From contig NZ_FNWO01000005.1 in the NCBI RefSeq assembly GCF_900108475.1, positions 186,001 through 250,000 of the forward strand: a stretch of 64,000 nucleotides of DNA, in the 5' to 3' direction. Positions 29,123 to 38,456 of the stretch are shown piece by piece. Below the pieces are notes generated by a model. That model ran no database searches. It had not been told where the DNA came from and was given only the letters and a program-made list of their open reading frames with translations. The DNA is from Magnetospirillum fulvum (GTDB taxonomy: Bacteria; Pseudomonadota; Alphaproteobacteria; Rhodospirillales; Magnetospirillaceae). A program made the position numbers and the translations under genes. Numbering within the stretch: position 1 is the stretch's first letter; each line of letters starts with the position of its first letter.

Positions 29123-30028
29123 ATGTCCAAGCAGCATCCGATCATCGCCGTCACCGGGTCATCCGGGGCGGGGACCAGCACCGTCAAGGAATCCTTCGAG
29201 CACATGTTCCGCCGCGAAGGGATCAAGGCGGCGATCGTCGAGGGCGACAGCTTTCATCGCTATAACCGCGCCGATATGAAGCGGGCGATGATCGAGGCCG
29301 AGAAAAGCAACCACCGCACCTTCAGCCATTTCGGCCCCGAGGCGAATCTGTTCGCCGAGATGGAACAATTGTTCGCCACCTATGGCGCGACCGGCGGCGG
29401 GCGGCGGCGGCTCTATATCCACAACGAGGACGAAGCGGCACCGTTCGTCGATCAGGGCATCGGCCCCGGCCAGTTCACTCCCTGGGACGAGATTCCGCAG
29501 GACACCGATTGTCTGTTCTATGAAGGGCTGCACGGCTGCATCGTCACCCAAGACAGCAATTGCGCCCGCCATGTCGATCTGAAGATCGGGGTGGTGCCGG
29601 TGATCAACCTGGAATGGATTCAGAAGATCCACCGCGACACCCGCCATCGCGGCTATTCCGAGGAAGCGGTGACCGAAACGATCCTGCGGCGGATGCACGA
29701 TTACATCCATTATATCCTGCCGCAATTCAAGCTGACCGATATCAACTTCCAGCGGGTGCCGGTGGTCGATACCTCGAACCCGTTCATCGCCCGCGACATC
29801 CCCACCGCCGACGAAAGCCTGGTGGTGATCCGCTTCCGCAAGCCCGACCGCTTCGAGGTCGATTTTCCCTATCTACTCCAAATGCTGAAGGATTCGTGGA
29901 TGAGCCGCCGCAACACCATCGTCGTCCCCGGCGGCAAGATGGGTCTGGCGATGGAACTGGTGCTGACTCCGATCCTGCGCCGCATCAACGAAGAGCGGCA
30001 GGAGGCGCGGCGCTCGCGAACGTCCTGA
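29123..30028 (+). CDS. cbbP: Phosphoribulokinase
   Basis: The 301-residue product is the proteobacterial form of PRK. The P-loop is GSSGAGTST (12-20). EGDSFHRYNRADMKRAM holds the catalytic Asp, and SHFGPEANLF and KIHRDTRHRGYSEEAV are conserved substrate-binding segments. It makes ribulose 1,5-bisphosphate for CbbM. It shares an apparent operon with cbbM; no other Calvin-cycle gene is in the window. Confidence 0.97.
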   Translation: MSKQHPIIAVTGSSGAGTSTVKESFEHMFRREGIKAAIVEGDSFHRYNRADMKRAMIEAEKSNHRTFSHFGPEANLFAEMEQLFATYGATGGGRRRLYIHNEDEAAPFVDQGIGPGQFTPWDEIPQDTDCLFYEGLHGCIVTQDSNCARHVDLKIGVVPVINLEWIQKIHRDTRHRGYSEEAVTETILRRMHDYIHYILPQFKLTDINFQRVPVVDTSNPFIARDIPTADESLVVIRFRKPDRFEVDFPYLLQMLKDSWMSRRNTIVVPGGKMGLAMELVLTPILRRINEERQEARRSRTS

Positions 30029-30118
30029 TTTCGCGGGCTCCTACGCTTGACCCGTCCAGGCCCCGTGGTTAGGGTTGCGGCCGTCTGATCGTCCCCCCCT
30101 TTGCCACGGCGGTTCCCC

Positions 30119-31006
30119 ATGGCCAGCACCGGCACCCAAGCGCCCAGTTTCCAAAGTCTGATCCTGACCCTGCAAGCCTTTTGGGCCGAGCGGGGCTGCG
30201 TCATCCTCCAGCCCTACGACATGGAAGTGGGCGCGGGCACCTTTCACCCCGCCACCACGCTGCGCGCGCTGGGGCCGGACCGGTGGAAGTGCGCCTATGT
30301 CCAGCCGTCGCGGCGGCCCAAGGACGGCCGCTATGGCGAGAACCCCAACCGCCTCCAGCATTATTACCAGTTCCAGGTGCTGTTGAAGCCCAGTCCCGAA
30401 GACCCGCAGGCGCTGTATCTCGACAGCTTGCGGAGGCTCGGGATCGTCCCGATGGAACACGACATCCGCTTTGTCGAAGACGATTGGGAAAGCCCGACGC
30501 TCGGGGCCTGGGGCCTGGGCTGGGAAGTGTGGTGCGACGGGATGGAGGTGACCCAGTTCACCTATTTCCAGCAGGTCGGCGGCATCGAATGCGACCCGGT
30601 CGCGGTCGAGCTGACCTATGGTCTGGAACGTCTGGCGATGTACATCCAGGGGGTCGAGAACGTCTACGACCTTCGCTACAACGATGACGGCGTCAAATAC
30701 GGCGATATTTTCCTTCAGGCGGAGCAGGAATATTCCGCCCACAATTTCGAACACGCCGACACGGACATGCTGCTGCGTCATTTCGAGGATGCGGAGACCG
30801 AATGCCGCGCCCTGCTGGCGAAGGGAATCGCCCTGCCCGCCTATGACCAATGCATCAAGGCCAGCCACCGCTTCAACCTACTCGACGCGCGCGGCGTGAT
30901 CTCGGTGGCGGAACGTCAGGCGTATATCGGCCGGGTCCGTGCCCTGGCCAAGGCATGTTGCGAAGGCTGGCTGGCCAGCCGCCCCGCCAGCACCCAGGAG
31001 GCGTGA
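30119..31006 (+). CDS. glyQ: Glycyl-tRNA synthetase alpha subunit
   Basis: The 295-residue product is the class II catalytic subunit of the tetrameric alpha2beta2 glycyl-tRNA synthetase. It contains [20 protein letters not shown], the motif-2 region [21 protein letters not shown], and [19 protein letters not shown] 30119 is chosen over TTG 30101. The beta-subunit gene starts six bases after its stop. Confidence 0.97.
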   Translation: MASTGTQAPSFQSLILTLQAFWAERGCVILQPYDMEVGAGTFHPATTLRALGPDRWKCAYVQPSRRPKDGRYGENPNRLQHYYQFQVLLKPSPEDPQALYLDSLRRLGIVPMEHDIRFVEDDWESPTLGAWGLGWEVWCDGMEVTQFTYFQQVGGIECDPVAVELTYGLERLAMYIQGVENVYDLRYNDDGVKYGDIFLQAEQEYSAHNFEHADTDMLLRHFEDAETECRALLAKGIALPAYDQCIKASHRFNLLDARGVISVAERQAYIGRVRALAKACCEGWLASRPASTQEA

Positions 31007-31011
31007 GGATC

Positions 31012-33237
31012 ATGGCCGAGTTTCTGCTGGAAATCCTCTCCGAAGAGATCCCCGCCCGGATGCAGGCCCGCGCCGCCGACGATCTGCGCCGCCTCGTCAC
31101 CGACGGCCTGACCGCCGGGGGCATCGCGTTCGAGTCTGCCCGCGCGTTGGTGACGCCGCGCCGTCTGGTGCTGGCGCTCGACGGGCTGCCGCTGGCCGGT
31201 CCCGATCTGTCCGAGGAAAAGCGCGGCCCCCGCGTCGGTGCCCCGGCCCAGGCGATGGACGGGTTCCTGAAATCGACCGGGCTTGCCGTCGAGCAGTTGG
31301 AACAGCGCGACACCGGCAAGGGCGTGTTCTGGTTCGCGGTGATCGAGCGCAAGGGCCGCGCCACCGTCGATCTGCTGAAAGAGGTGGTCGAGGCGACGAT
31401 GGCCGCCTTCCCCTGGCCGAAATCGCAGCGCTGGGGCACCCATTCCGTGCGCTGGGTCCGTCCGGTCCAGTCGATCCTGGCCCTGTTCGACGGTGCGGTG
31501 ATCCCGGTCCAGTTCGGCCCGGTTACGGCCGGTAACGTCACCCGGGGCCACCGCTTCCTCGCGCCCGCGACTTTCGCCGTCACCGGCTTTGCCGATTATG
31601 CCGAGCGTCTGCGCGCCGCCAAGGTGATCCTCGATCCCGCCGAACGGCGCGACACGATCCTGACCGGCGCGCTGGCGCTGGCGCGGGCCGAGGGGCTGAC
31701 GCTGAAGGACGATGAGGGCCTGCTCGCCGAGGTCGCCGGGCTGGTCGAATGGCCGGTGCCGCTGATCGGCAGCATCGACGATGCCTTCATGGACGTCCCC
31801 GCCGAGGTGCTGATTACCTCGATGCGCGCCCACCAGAAATATTTCAGCTTGTTGAAGGCCGATGGCAGCCTGGCCCCTCGCTTCATCGTCGTCTCGAACA
31901 TGGCGGCGACCGATGGCGGCGCGGCCATCGTCTCGGGCAATCAGCGGGTGCTGCGCGCCCGTCTGTCCGATGCGAAATTCTTCTGGGACACCGACCGCCG
32001 CCGCCGCCTCGACTCGCGCCTGCCCAAGCTGATGGAACGGACCTTCTATGCCGGTCTCGGCTCGATGTTTGACAAGGCTAGTCGCATCGACAGGCTAGCG
32101 GGCAAGATAGCCTCCCGCACCGGTGCCGACGTCACCCAAGCTAAACGCGCAGGTCGGCTTGCCAAGGCCGATCTGTCGTCGGAAATGGTCGGCGAGTTCC
32201 CCGAACTTCAGGGCGTGATGGGGCGCTATTACGCCCGCAATGACGGCGAGGCGGCCGAGGTCGCCGAAGCCATCGCCGCCCATTACTCGCCGGCGGGACC
32301 GTCGGATTCCTGCCCGACCGCGCCGGTCGCGGTGGCCGTCGCGCTGGCCGACAAGATTGACACGCTGGTCGGCTTCTTTGCCATCGATGAAAAGCCGACC
32401 GGTTCGAAAGACCCGTTCGCGCTGCGCCGCGCCGCGCTCGGCGTGATCCGCCTGATCGTCGAGAATGATCTTCGGGTAAAATTGGGCGATTTGCTCAAAG
32501 AATCCTGGAGGGAATACACTTCCCATTTTGCGGGAGAACGCTTTCTTTTCAAGAAAGACGGGTCTTCTGCCTTGCGTGTCGGCGTGACCGACGTAAACTA
32601 CGACACTGATTACATCGTAATTAGCGGCGGAGAACACTGCTCAGAAGAAGAAATTCTAGAGAATGTCATTCTCTCCCAATATATGAACATTCCATCTGGA
32701 GAGAAAACAGCGAATGACCTGCTCTCCTTCTTTGCCGACCGGCTGGCCGTCGCCTGGAAGGAACAGGGCATCCGCCACGATCTGATCAGCGCAGTGTTCG
32801 CGCTGGGTGGTCAGGACGATCTGGTCCTGCTGCGCAAGCGGGTCGAGGCGCTGGCCTCGTTCGTCGCCTCCGATGACGGCTCCAACCTGCTGGTGGCCTA
32901 TCGCCGCGCCGCCAACATCGTCCGGATCGAGGAAAAGAAGGACGGCACCAGCTTCGCCGCCCCAGTCGATCCGGCCCGGCTGGTTCAGGCCGAGGAGCAG
33001 GCCCTGGCTGCGGCGCTCGATCGCGTCGGACCGATGGTCGAGGCGGCGTTGCAGGCCGAGGATTTCGCCGCCGCGATGGCGGCGCTGGCCACCCTGCGCC
33101 GCCCGCTCGATTCCTTCTTCGAACAGGTGACGGTCAACGCCGACCAGCCCGATCTGCGACTCGCCCGGCTGGGTCTGCTGGCCGCGATCGGAACGGCGAT
33201 GGGCCGGGTCGCCGATTTCGGCAAGATCGAAGGATAG
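31012..33237 (+). CDS. glyS: Glycyl-tRNA synthetase beta subunit with an in-frame low-GC insertion
   Basis: The 741-residue product is GlyS, which binds tRNA and supports GlyQ. It starts [18 protein letters not shown] and shows [26 protein letters not shown] and [20 protein letters not shown]. Alphaproteobacterial GlyS proteins are usually nearer 690. The excess lies at about residues 490-560, between LIVEN and [12 protein letters not shown]: this stretch ([14 protein letters not shown] ... [16 protein letters not shown]) has no GlyS counterpart I know and is encoded by DNA of about 45% GC against 72% just upstream (hand counts of 240 and 60 bases). The frame is kept throughout. A smaller patch near 32074-32165 also has atypical CTAG-containing codons. 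Confidence 0.93.
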   Translation: MAEFLLEILSEEIPARMQARAADDLRRLVTDGLTAGGIAFESARALVTPRRLVLALDGLPLAGPDLSEEKRGPRVGAPAQAMDGFLKSTGLAVEQLEQRDTGKGVFWFAVIERKGRATVDLLKEVVEATMAAFPWPKSQRWGTHSVRWVRPVQSILALFDGAVIPVQFGPVTAGNVTRGHRFLAPATFAVTGFADYAERLRAAKVILDPAERRDTILTGALALARAEGLTLKDDEGLLAEVAGLVEWPVPLIGSIDDAFMDVPAEVLITSMRAHQKYFSLLKADGSLAPRFIVVSNMAATDGGAAIVSGNQRVLRARLSDAKFFWDTDRRRRLDSRLPKLMERTFYAGLGSMFDKASRIDRLAGKIASRTGADVTQAKRAGRLAKADLSSEMVGEFPELQGVMGRYYARNDGEAAEVAEAIAAHYSPAGPSDSCPTAPVAVAVALADKIDTLVGFFAIDEKPTGSKDPFALRRAALGVIRLIVENDLRVKLGDLLKESWREYTSHFAGERFLFKKDGSSALRVGVTDVNYDTDYIVISGGEHCSEEEILENVILSQYMNIPSGEKTANDLLSFFADRLAVAWKEQGIRHDLISAVFALGGQDDLVLLRKRVEALASFVASDDGSNLLVAYRRAANIVRIEEKKDGTSFAAPVDPARLVQAEEQALAAALDRVGPMVEAALQAEDFAAAMAALATLRRPLDSFFEQVTVNADQPDLRLARLGLLAAIGTAMGRVADFGKIEG
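32464..32715 (+). other. Low-GC in-frame insertion inside glyS
   Basis: The boundaries are approximate. The segment contains two short perfect hairpins, CTTTCTT-TTC-AAGAAAG (32541-32557) and AGAGAAT-GTC-ATTCTCT (32658-32674). Composition changes abruptly at both ends and no stop codon interrupts the frame. It could be an inserted palindromic coding element of the Rickettsia RPE kind, or a domain acquired by recombination. Confidence 0.6.
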
Positions 33238-33380
33238 GAAACTCCCCCAAACGACACCTTTGCGTCACACTCCCGACTGGTCATTCGTTCCGCGAAAGAG
33301 CATGATCGTGGCGCAAAGTTCCGTCCGGGGCGGGCGTGGACGCAATTTTCGTTCAGACACTGAAGGGCGCGAGATTGACC

Positions 33381-36065
33381 ATGACGAAATGGGTCTATAG
33401 CTTTGGCGGTGGTAGAGCCGAAGGACGAGCGGATATGAAGAATCTGCTCGGCGGCAAGGGGGCCAATCTGGCCGAAATGAGCAATCTCGGCATTCCAGTC
33501 CCCCCCGGCTTCACCATCAGCACCGAGGTCTGCACCTATTATTACGATAATGGTGAAGTCTACCCCGATACCCTGAAGACCGACGTGATCGAGGCCCTGG
33601 CCAAGGTCGAGGAAACCCTGGGCCGCACCTTCGGCTCGATCGACGACCCGCTGCTGGTCTCGGTCCGCTCGGGCGCGCGCGCCTCGATGCCGGGGATGAT
33701 GGACACCATCCTCAATCTCGGCCTCAACGACCTGTCGGTCGAGGGGCTGGCCAAATGTTCGAACGATCCGCGCTTTGCCTATGACAGCTATCGCCGCTTC
33801 ATCCAGATGTACTCGAACGTGGTGCTGGGGATCGACCACCACAATTTCGAGGAAATTCTGGAAGAGGCGAAGGACGACAAGGGCGTTCATCTCGACACCG
33901 ACCTCGCCGCCGAGGATTGGAAGAAGGTCATCGTCCGCTATAAGAGCAAGGTGCAGGACGTTCTCGGCCGTCCCTTCCCGCAGGATGTCCACGAGCAGTT
34001 GTGGGGCGCCATCGGTGCCGTGTTCGGCTCGTGGATGAACCAGCGCGCCATTACCTATCGCCGCCTCCACGACATCCCCGGAAGCTGGGGCACCGCCGTC
34101 AATGTCCAGGCGATGGTGTTCGGCAACATGGGCGACGATTGCTCGACCGGCGTCTGCTTCACCCGCAATCCCTCGACCGGCGACAACGAATTCTATGGCG
34201 AATTCCTCGTCAACGCCCAGGGCGAGGACGTCGTTGCCGGGATCCGCACCCCGCAGCAGATCACCATCGAGGGCAAGGACGCACAGAACTCGACCCTGCC
34301 CGCGATGGAAGAATGCCAGCAGGAGGTGTTCAAGGAGCTGAACGCAATCCGCCACAAGCTCGAAGCCCATTACCGCGATATGCAGGACATGGAATTCACG
34401 GTGCAGCAGGGGCGGCTGTGGATGCTCCAGACCCGCACCGGCAAGCGCACCACCAAGGCGGCGCTGAAGATCGCCGTCGATATGGCGCGCGAGGGGCTGA
34501 TCACCCGCAAGGAAGCGATCCGCCGCATCGACCCCGCCTCGCTTGACCAGTTGCTGCACCCGACCCTTGATCCCAAGGCGCCCCGCACCGTGCTGGCTCG
34601 CGGCCTGCCCGCCTCGCCGGGTGCGGCGTCGGGCCGGGTGGTGTTCTCGGCCGAGGACGCCGAAAACTGGGTCAACATCCGCAAGGAAAAGGTGATCCTG
34701 GTCCGGGTCGAGACCAGCCCCGAGGATATCGGCGGCATGCATGTCTCGGAAGGCATCCTGACCACCCGTGGCGGCATGACCAGCCACGCCGCCGTCGTCG
34801 CCCGTGGCATGGGGACTCCCTGCGTCGCCGGTGCCGGTGAAATCCGGGTCGATCACGCCGCCCGCCAGATGAAGGTTGCCGGCCAGGTGCTGTCCGAGGG
34901 CGACGTCATCACCCTCGACGGTTCGACCGGCGAAGTCTTCCTGGGCGCGGTGCCGACGATTCAGCCCGAGATGACCGGCGATTTCGCGACGCTGATGGAG
35001 TGGGTCGATACCATCCGCACCCTGAAAATCCGCGCCAACGCGGAAACGCCGCAGGACGCCGCCACCGCCCGCAAGTTCGGGGCCGAGGGTATCGGCCTGT
35101 GCCGGACCGAGCACATGTTCTTTGATCCGCGCCGCATCATCGCGATGCGCGAAATGATCCTGGCCGAAACCGAAGAGGGCCGCCGCGCCGCTTTGGCCAA
35201 GCTGCTGCCCTATCAGCGCCAGGATTTCATCGAGCTGTTCGAGATCATGCGCGGCCTGCCGGTGACGATCCGTCTGCTCGATCCGCCGCTGCACGAATTC
35301 CTGCCCCACACCGACGCCGAAATCGCCGAGGTGGCCAAGGAAGCCGGGGTTGATCCCGCCTTGATCCGCGCCCGCAATATCACCCTGCACGAATCCAATC
35401 CGATGCTGGGCCATCGCGGGTGCCGTCTTGGCATCACCTATCCCGAAATCTACGAGATGCAGGCCCGGGCGATCTTCGAGGCGGCGGTCCATGTCTCGCG
35501 CGAGACCGGCCGCAGCGTTGTGCCCGAGGTGATGATCCCGCTGGTCGGCGCCCGCAAGGAACTCGACCTGTTGAAGGACGCGATCGACAAGGAAGCCCAG
35601 GCGGTTTTCGCCGAGCAGAATTACGCGGTGAAGTACCTCGTCGGCACCATGATCGAACTGCCGCGCGCCGCCCTGATGGCGGGCGAGATCGCCGAAACCG
35701 CGGCGTTCTTCTCGTTTGGCACCAACGACCTGACCCAGACCACCTTTGGGATGAGCCGCGACGATTCCGGCCCGTTCCTCGAAGTCTATCGGGCGCGGGG
35801 CATCTATGAACGCGATCCCTTCGCCAGCCTCGATCAGGCCGGTGTCGGCGAACTGATCCGCATCGCCGCCGAACGCGGCCGCGCCACCCGGCCCGGCCTC
35901 AAGCTCGGCATTTGCGGCGAGCATGGCGGCGATCCCGCCTCGATCTCGTTCTGCCAGAGTGCCGGTCTCGATTACGTGTCGTGCTCGCCCTTCCGGGTGC
36001 CGATTGCCCGCCTCGCGGCGGCGCAGGCCGCTCTGGGCGAAGGCAACTCGTCCGGTACCGCTTAG
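33381..36065 (+). CDS. ppdK: Pyruvate, phosphate dikinase
   Basis: The 894-residue product interconverts pyruvate, ATP and Pi with PEP, AMP and PPi. It has the N-terminal ATP-grasp part (MKNLLGGKGANLAEM, VSVRSGARASMPGMMDT), the phospho-histidine domain GGMTSHAAVVARGMG, and the C-terminal PEP/pyruvate barrel with GICGEHGGDPASI. ATG 33381 gives the usual MTKWVYSFGGG start; the frame is open back to 33336. In phototrophs it feeds gluconeogenesis and PEP supply. Confidence 0.97.
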   Translation: MTKWVYSFGGGRAEGRADMKNLLGGKGANLAEMSNLGIPVPPGFTISTEVCTYYYDNGEVYPDTLKTDVIEALAKVEETLGRTFGSIDDPLLVSVRSGARASMPGMMDTILNLGLNDLSVEGLAKCSNDPRFAYDSYRRFIQMYSNVVLGIDHHNFEEILEEAKDDKGVHLDTDLAAEDWKKVIVRYKSKVQDVLGRPFPQDVHEQLWGAIGAVFGSWMNQRAITYRRLHDIPGSWGTAVNVQAMVFGNMGDDCSTGVCFTRNPSTGDNEFYGEFLVNAQGEDVVAGIRTPQQITIEGKDAQNSTLPAMEECQQEVFKELNAIRHKLEAHYRDMQDMEFTVQQGRLWMLQTRTGKRTTKAALKIAVDMAREGLITRKEAIRRIDPASLDQLLHPTLDPKAPRTVLARGLPASPGAASGRVVFSAEDAENWVNIRKEKVILVRVETSPEDIGGMHVSEGILTTRGGMTSHAAVVARGMGTPCVAGAGEIRVDHAARQMKVAGQVLSEGDVITLDGSTGEVFLGAVPTIQPEMTGDFATLMEWVDTIRTLKIRANAETPQDAATARKFGAEGIGLCRTEHMFFDPRRIIAMREMILAETEEGRRAALAKLLPYQRQDFIELFEIMRGLPVTIRLLDPPLHEFLPHTDAEIAEVAKEAGVDPALIRARNITLHESNPMLGHRGCRLGITYPEIYEMQARAIFEAAVHVSRETGRSVVPEVMIPLVGARKELDLLKDAIDKEAQAVFAEQNYAVKYLVGTMIELPRAALMAGEIAETAAFFSFGTNDLTQTTFGMSRDDSGPFLEVYRARGIYERDPFASLDQAGVGELIRIAAERGRATRPGLKLGICGEHGGDPASISFCQSAGLDYVSCSPFRVPIARLAAAQAALGEGNSSGTA

Positions 36066-36066
36066 A

Positions 36067-36405
36067 GCGCATTCCACTCAAACGAAGTCAGAGTGAAATG
36101 CGCGACAAGCCCGAGCGGCGCTTGAGCCACGCCAGCCCCGGAGGGGCTGCGGCCTTAGGCAAAATCCTAGAGCCGATTCCATTTGAATGGAAAAGGCTCT
36201 AGGTTCTTTTCGGCCCGTGGCACCCCCCTCTCCGGTCTAAACAGCCGGAGAGGGGGGTGTTTCTTTGTGGGGCCTCTGTGGACAATAAACGGGGCTCTGC
36301 CCCGTACTCCCCGCACAGGGCCAAAGGCCCTGCGAACCCAATCCATGAAGAGAATGATGCCGGTCCAGGGGGCGCGGCCCCCTGGCGGGTGTGGGCAGCG
36401 CCCAC
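36067..36405. repeat. Cluster of palindromes in the ppdK-puhE gap, including terminators
   Basis: This roughly 350-bp gene-free gap between convergent genes is a chain of hairpins. They are: GCGCATTCCACTC/GAGTGAAATGCGC (36067-36103, one mismatch); CCTAGAGCC/GGCTCTAGG with an inner CCATT/AATGG (36166-36203) followed by TTCTTTT; ACCCCCCTCTCCGG/CCGGAGAGGGGGGT (36222-36258) followed by GTTTCTTTG; CGGGGC/GCCCCG (36290-36304); CAGGGCC/GGCCCTG (36316-36332); CCAGGGGGC/GCCCCCTGG (36365-36385); and GTGGGC/GCCCAC (36391-36405). The second and third look like real terminators of ppdK; the rest resemble dispersed intergenic repeats. Confidence 0.8.
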
Positions 36406-36419
36406 GAAGCCTGCTGAGA

Positions 36420-37280
36420 TCAGGGCTTGGCGGCGGGGGGAGAAACCGGAACGATCGGCGTCACCGGAGCGACCACCGACTGAAGCGTGGTGTCGCTGCC
36501 CGCACCCTTGTCGTGATGGGAGGCATGGGTCTTCAGCCCCCACTCCCACAGAGCCGAGGTCGGCAGCGGCAGCACCAGGAACCAATGTTCCAACACGCCG
36601 ACAACCAACAGGGTCGAGAGGAAGGTGTAGGCGGCTAGGTTATAGCTGCCCGGTTCGGCGTCGGCGGCCAGCCCGATCACCCAGGCGGCGGCGACGGTGG
36701 TGACGGTGACCGACAGCGGGAACAGCATGTTCATCGGCCGCCGGGTCAGGAAGCTGCGCAAAAAGCTCAGATGGTCGGGAAGGAAATCTTCGCTGAGATT
36801 GGGCACGCCGAGGAAGACGTTGAGCTTGGCGCTCTGATGCATGCTCCACAGGATCACGAAGCACCAGAAAGCCAGTTGGTTGGGCGAGTCCCAGGTCAAC
36901 CACCACATCACCGCCCCGGTCACGACGATCTTGATCTCGTGATACAGCGTCACCTGAATGCCGTGGCCCAGATGGACCCAGCCTCGGCACCCCTCGGGGC
37001 AGGCATGACGGCGCGGCCCGGTGACATAGCCGAGATAGAAGCTGATTTCCTGCCACGCCCAGGCGAAGAAGGCGAAGGTGAAGGCGGCATAGGCCCCGGC
37101 GACGCTGGCCTCGCCCGCTGTCGCGGCCAGCCCCAGCATCGAGGCGGCAAACACCGCCGTCGCCACCACCATCGTCTTGCGGAAGGTTATTGAGGGCAGG
37201 CCATCGAGAAACAACACGGCCCCGGTTCCGAACCACCACAGGAACAGAGCGTAGGCGGCGGGGAGGACATAATCGAGCAT
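36420..37280 (-). CDS. puhE: PuhE, putative photosynthetic complex assembly protein 2
   Basis: The 286-residue polytopic membrane protein matches the DUF3623/PuhE family: LPAAYALFLWWFGTGAVLFLD at the start, WQEISFYLGYVTGPRR, YHEIKIVVTGAVMWW and ILWSMHQSAKLNVFLGVPN. It is the last gene of the puhA-B-C-E string and is thought to help reaction-centre/LH1 assembly. The C-terminal 25 residues are Pro/Val-rich and variable. It is separated from puhC by 65 bases. Confidence 0.92.
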   Translation of the reverse strand: MLDYVLPAAYALFLWWFGTGAVLFLDGLPSITFRKTMVVATAVFAASMLGLAATAGEASVAGAYAAFTFAFFAWAWQEISFYLGYVTGPRRHACPEGCRGWVHLGHGIQVTLYHEIKIVVTGAVMWWLTWDSPNQLAFWCFVILWSMHQSAKLNVFLGVPNLSEDFLPDHLSFLRSFLTRRPMNMLFPLSVTVTTVAAAWVIGLAADAEPGSYNLAAYTFLSTLLVVGVLEHWFLVLPLPTSALWEWGLKTHASHHDKGAGSDTTLQSVVAPVTPIVPVSPPAAKP

Positions 37281-37345
37281 GCCCCGCTACTCCTGCGGCC
37301 GGTGGTCTCGGGGGAAGCGGGGCAAATCCGGGAACGCCCGGCCCG

Positions 37346-37807
37346 TCATGACGCCGGTTTTCCGATGGTCAGCAACCGGGCAAAGGCGTCGGCATTGGTC
37401 GGGCCATAGGCTTTCAGCTCGATCCGGGCCTGGGTGGTGAGATCGTCGAGGGTAACCCGCCCATCGTTCCAGGCGGTCAGACGGAACGGCGCGTCTTCGC
37501 CCCGTTCCAGGCCGCGATGTTCGCGGGCCAGCGCCCGCATCGCTCCCCGGACAAAGCCGTAGGCACCGGGGGCCAGAACGTCGATCTTCTCGCGACTCCC
37601 GGCTTCGAGAACCAGAACGCCGCCATCGGGCTGGTCGATAAAAATGACATCGCGGCTGTCAATCGCGACGGCGTCGGCCGGGGGAAGCCCCAGCTTGTAG
37701 CCGCTCACCTTGGCAACCCCGACCAGACCGATCACCAGAGCCAGCATGACGCCGACGCTGATCAACAGGGGGCGAGGAATGGGTTTGTCGCCGAACGGAC
37801 CGCTCAT
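37346..37807 (-). CDS. puhC: PuhC, photosynthetic complex assembly protein
   Basis: The 153-residue product has one N-terminal membrane anchor (PLLISVGVMLALVIGLVGVA) and a periplasmic domain with VIFIDQPDGGVLVLEAGS, VRGAMRALAREHRG and FRLTAWNDGRVTLDDLTT, as in PuhC, needed for normal levels of reaction-centre core complex. The frame extends to 37846, but ATG 37807 lies just beyond the puhB stop and gives the expected N-terminus. Confidence 0.92.
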   Translation of the reverse strand: MSGPFGDKPIPRPLLISVGVMLALVIGLVGVAKVSGYKLGLPPADAVAIDSRDVIFIDQPDGGVLVLEAGSREKIDVLAPGAYGFVRGAMRALAREHRGLERGEDAPFRLTAWNDGRVTLDDLTTQARIELKAYGPTNADAFARLLTIGKPAS

Positions 37808-37820
37808 GATAACTCCCGAT

Positions 37821-38456
37821 TCAGGCTTCGGCGTTTTCGCGCGCAACCGGATCGGCAGCGGCGGGGTGCGCCGGAGCGGCTTCGACCAGGGCGGCCCCCA
37901 GGATACGGGCGATCGCTACCGCACCAGGAACGGCACGCAGCGTCGGCTCGACCTTGGAAAACCGCCAGGGACGGGCATGTGGCCACAATACCAGATAGGC
38001 CAGATGCTGATCCCCGTTCAATGAGAGGGAAATATCCCCGGTCCCATCGGAATAGGTTTTAAGCTCGGCGGACTCGATCATCCCGAACGGCAGGTTGACC
38101 GACAGCGGAAGAGCGACGCCGTGGGAAATGACCACGCGGCGATTGGTAATGGAATAGGTCGTTGCCCGAGCGCTGGACCATCCAATCATGATCAGAACCC
38201 AGGCCGCAGCCAAACCACCCACCACCATCAGACCACCGGCGAAGGTGGCGTCAAGGGCGCCCCCCCCGTCGGCGATGGTGCTGGCGACCCGCCACGCGGC
38301 GAGGACACCGAAGTAAGCGGCCAACCACCCGAAATGGAACGCACGGGAGGTTAGCTGCCACCAGGACGGGGAGCCCTGCCAAAGCAGGCGCTCCCCCTGA
38401 GGAAGAGGCCCGGGCAAGCCCGGGACCATTTCAAAATGATGGTCGTGATCACTCAC
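37821..38456 (-). CDS. puhB: PuhB, photosynthetic complex assembly protein (PH-like domain)
   Basis: The 211-residue product shows the PuhB pattern: a GLPGPLPQGERLLWQGSPSW start, two membrane spans (FHFGWLAAYFGVLAAWRV; GLMVVGGLAAAWVLIMI), then a bacterial PH-like domain beginning TTYSITNRRVVISHGVALP. It assists reaction-centre assembly. The start codon is GTG (38456), overlapping the puhA stop by four bases (GTGA), so translation is coupled. Confidence 0.93.
   Translation of the reverse strand: MSDHDHHFEMVPGLPGPLPQGERLLWQGSPSWWQLTSRAFHFGWLAAYFGVLAAWRVASTIADGGGALDATFAGGLMVVGGLAAAWVLIMIGWSSARATTYSITNRRVVISHGVALPLSVNLPFGMIESAELKTYSDGTGDISLSLNGDQHLAYLVLWPHARPWRFSKVEPTLRAVPGAVAIARILGAALVEAAPAHPAAADPVARENAEA

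Noticed and set aside
32985-36077. A 1030-codon open frame on the minus strand opposite ppdK and the end of glyS
   Set aside because: It lies antisense across two conserved genes and has no recognisable domain.
36256-36703. Open frames in the ppdK-puhE gap
   Set aside because: They run through terminator hairpins and repeats, overlap puhE in antisense, and show no protein-like pattern.
38401-38440. Palindromic cccgggcaagcccggg at the start of puhB, resembling an inserted repeat
   Set aside because: It encodes the GLP...LP.GE segment typical of PuhB N-termini, so it is not an insertion.
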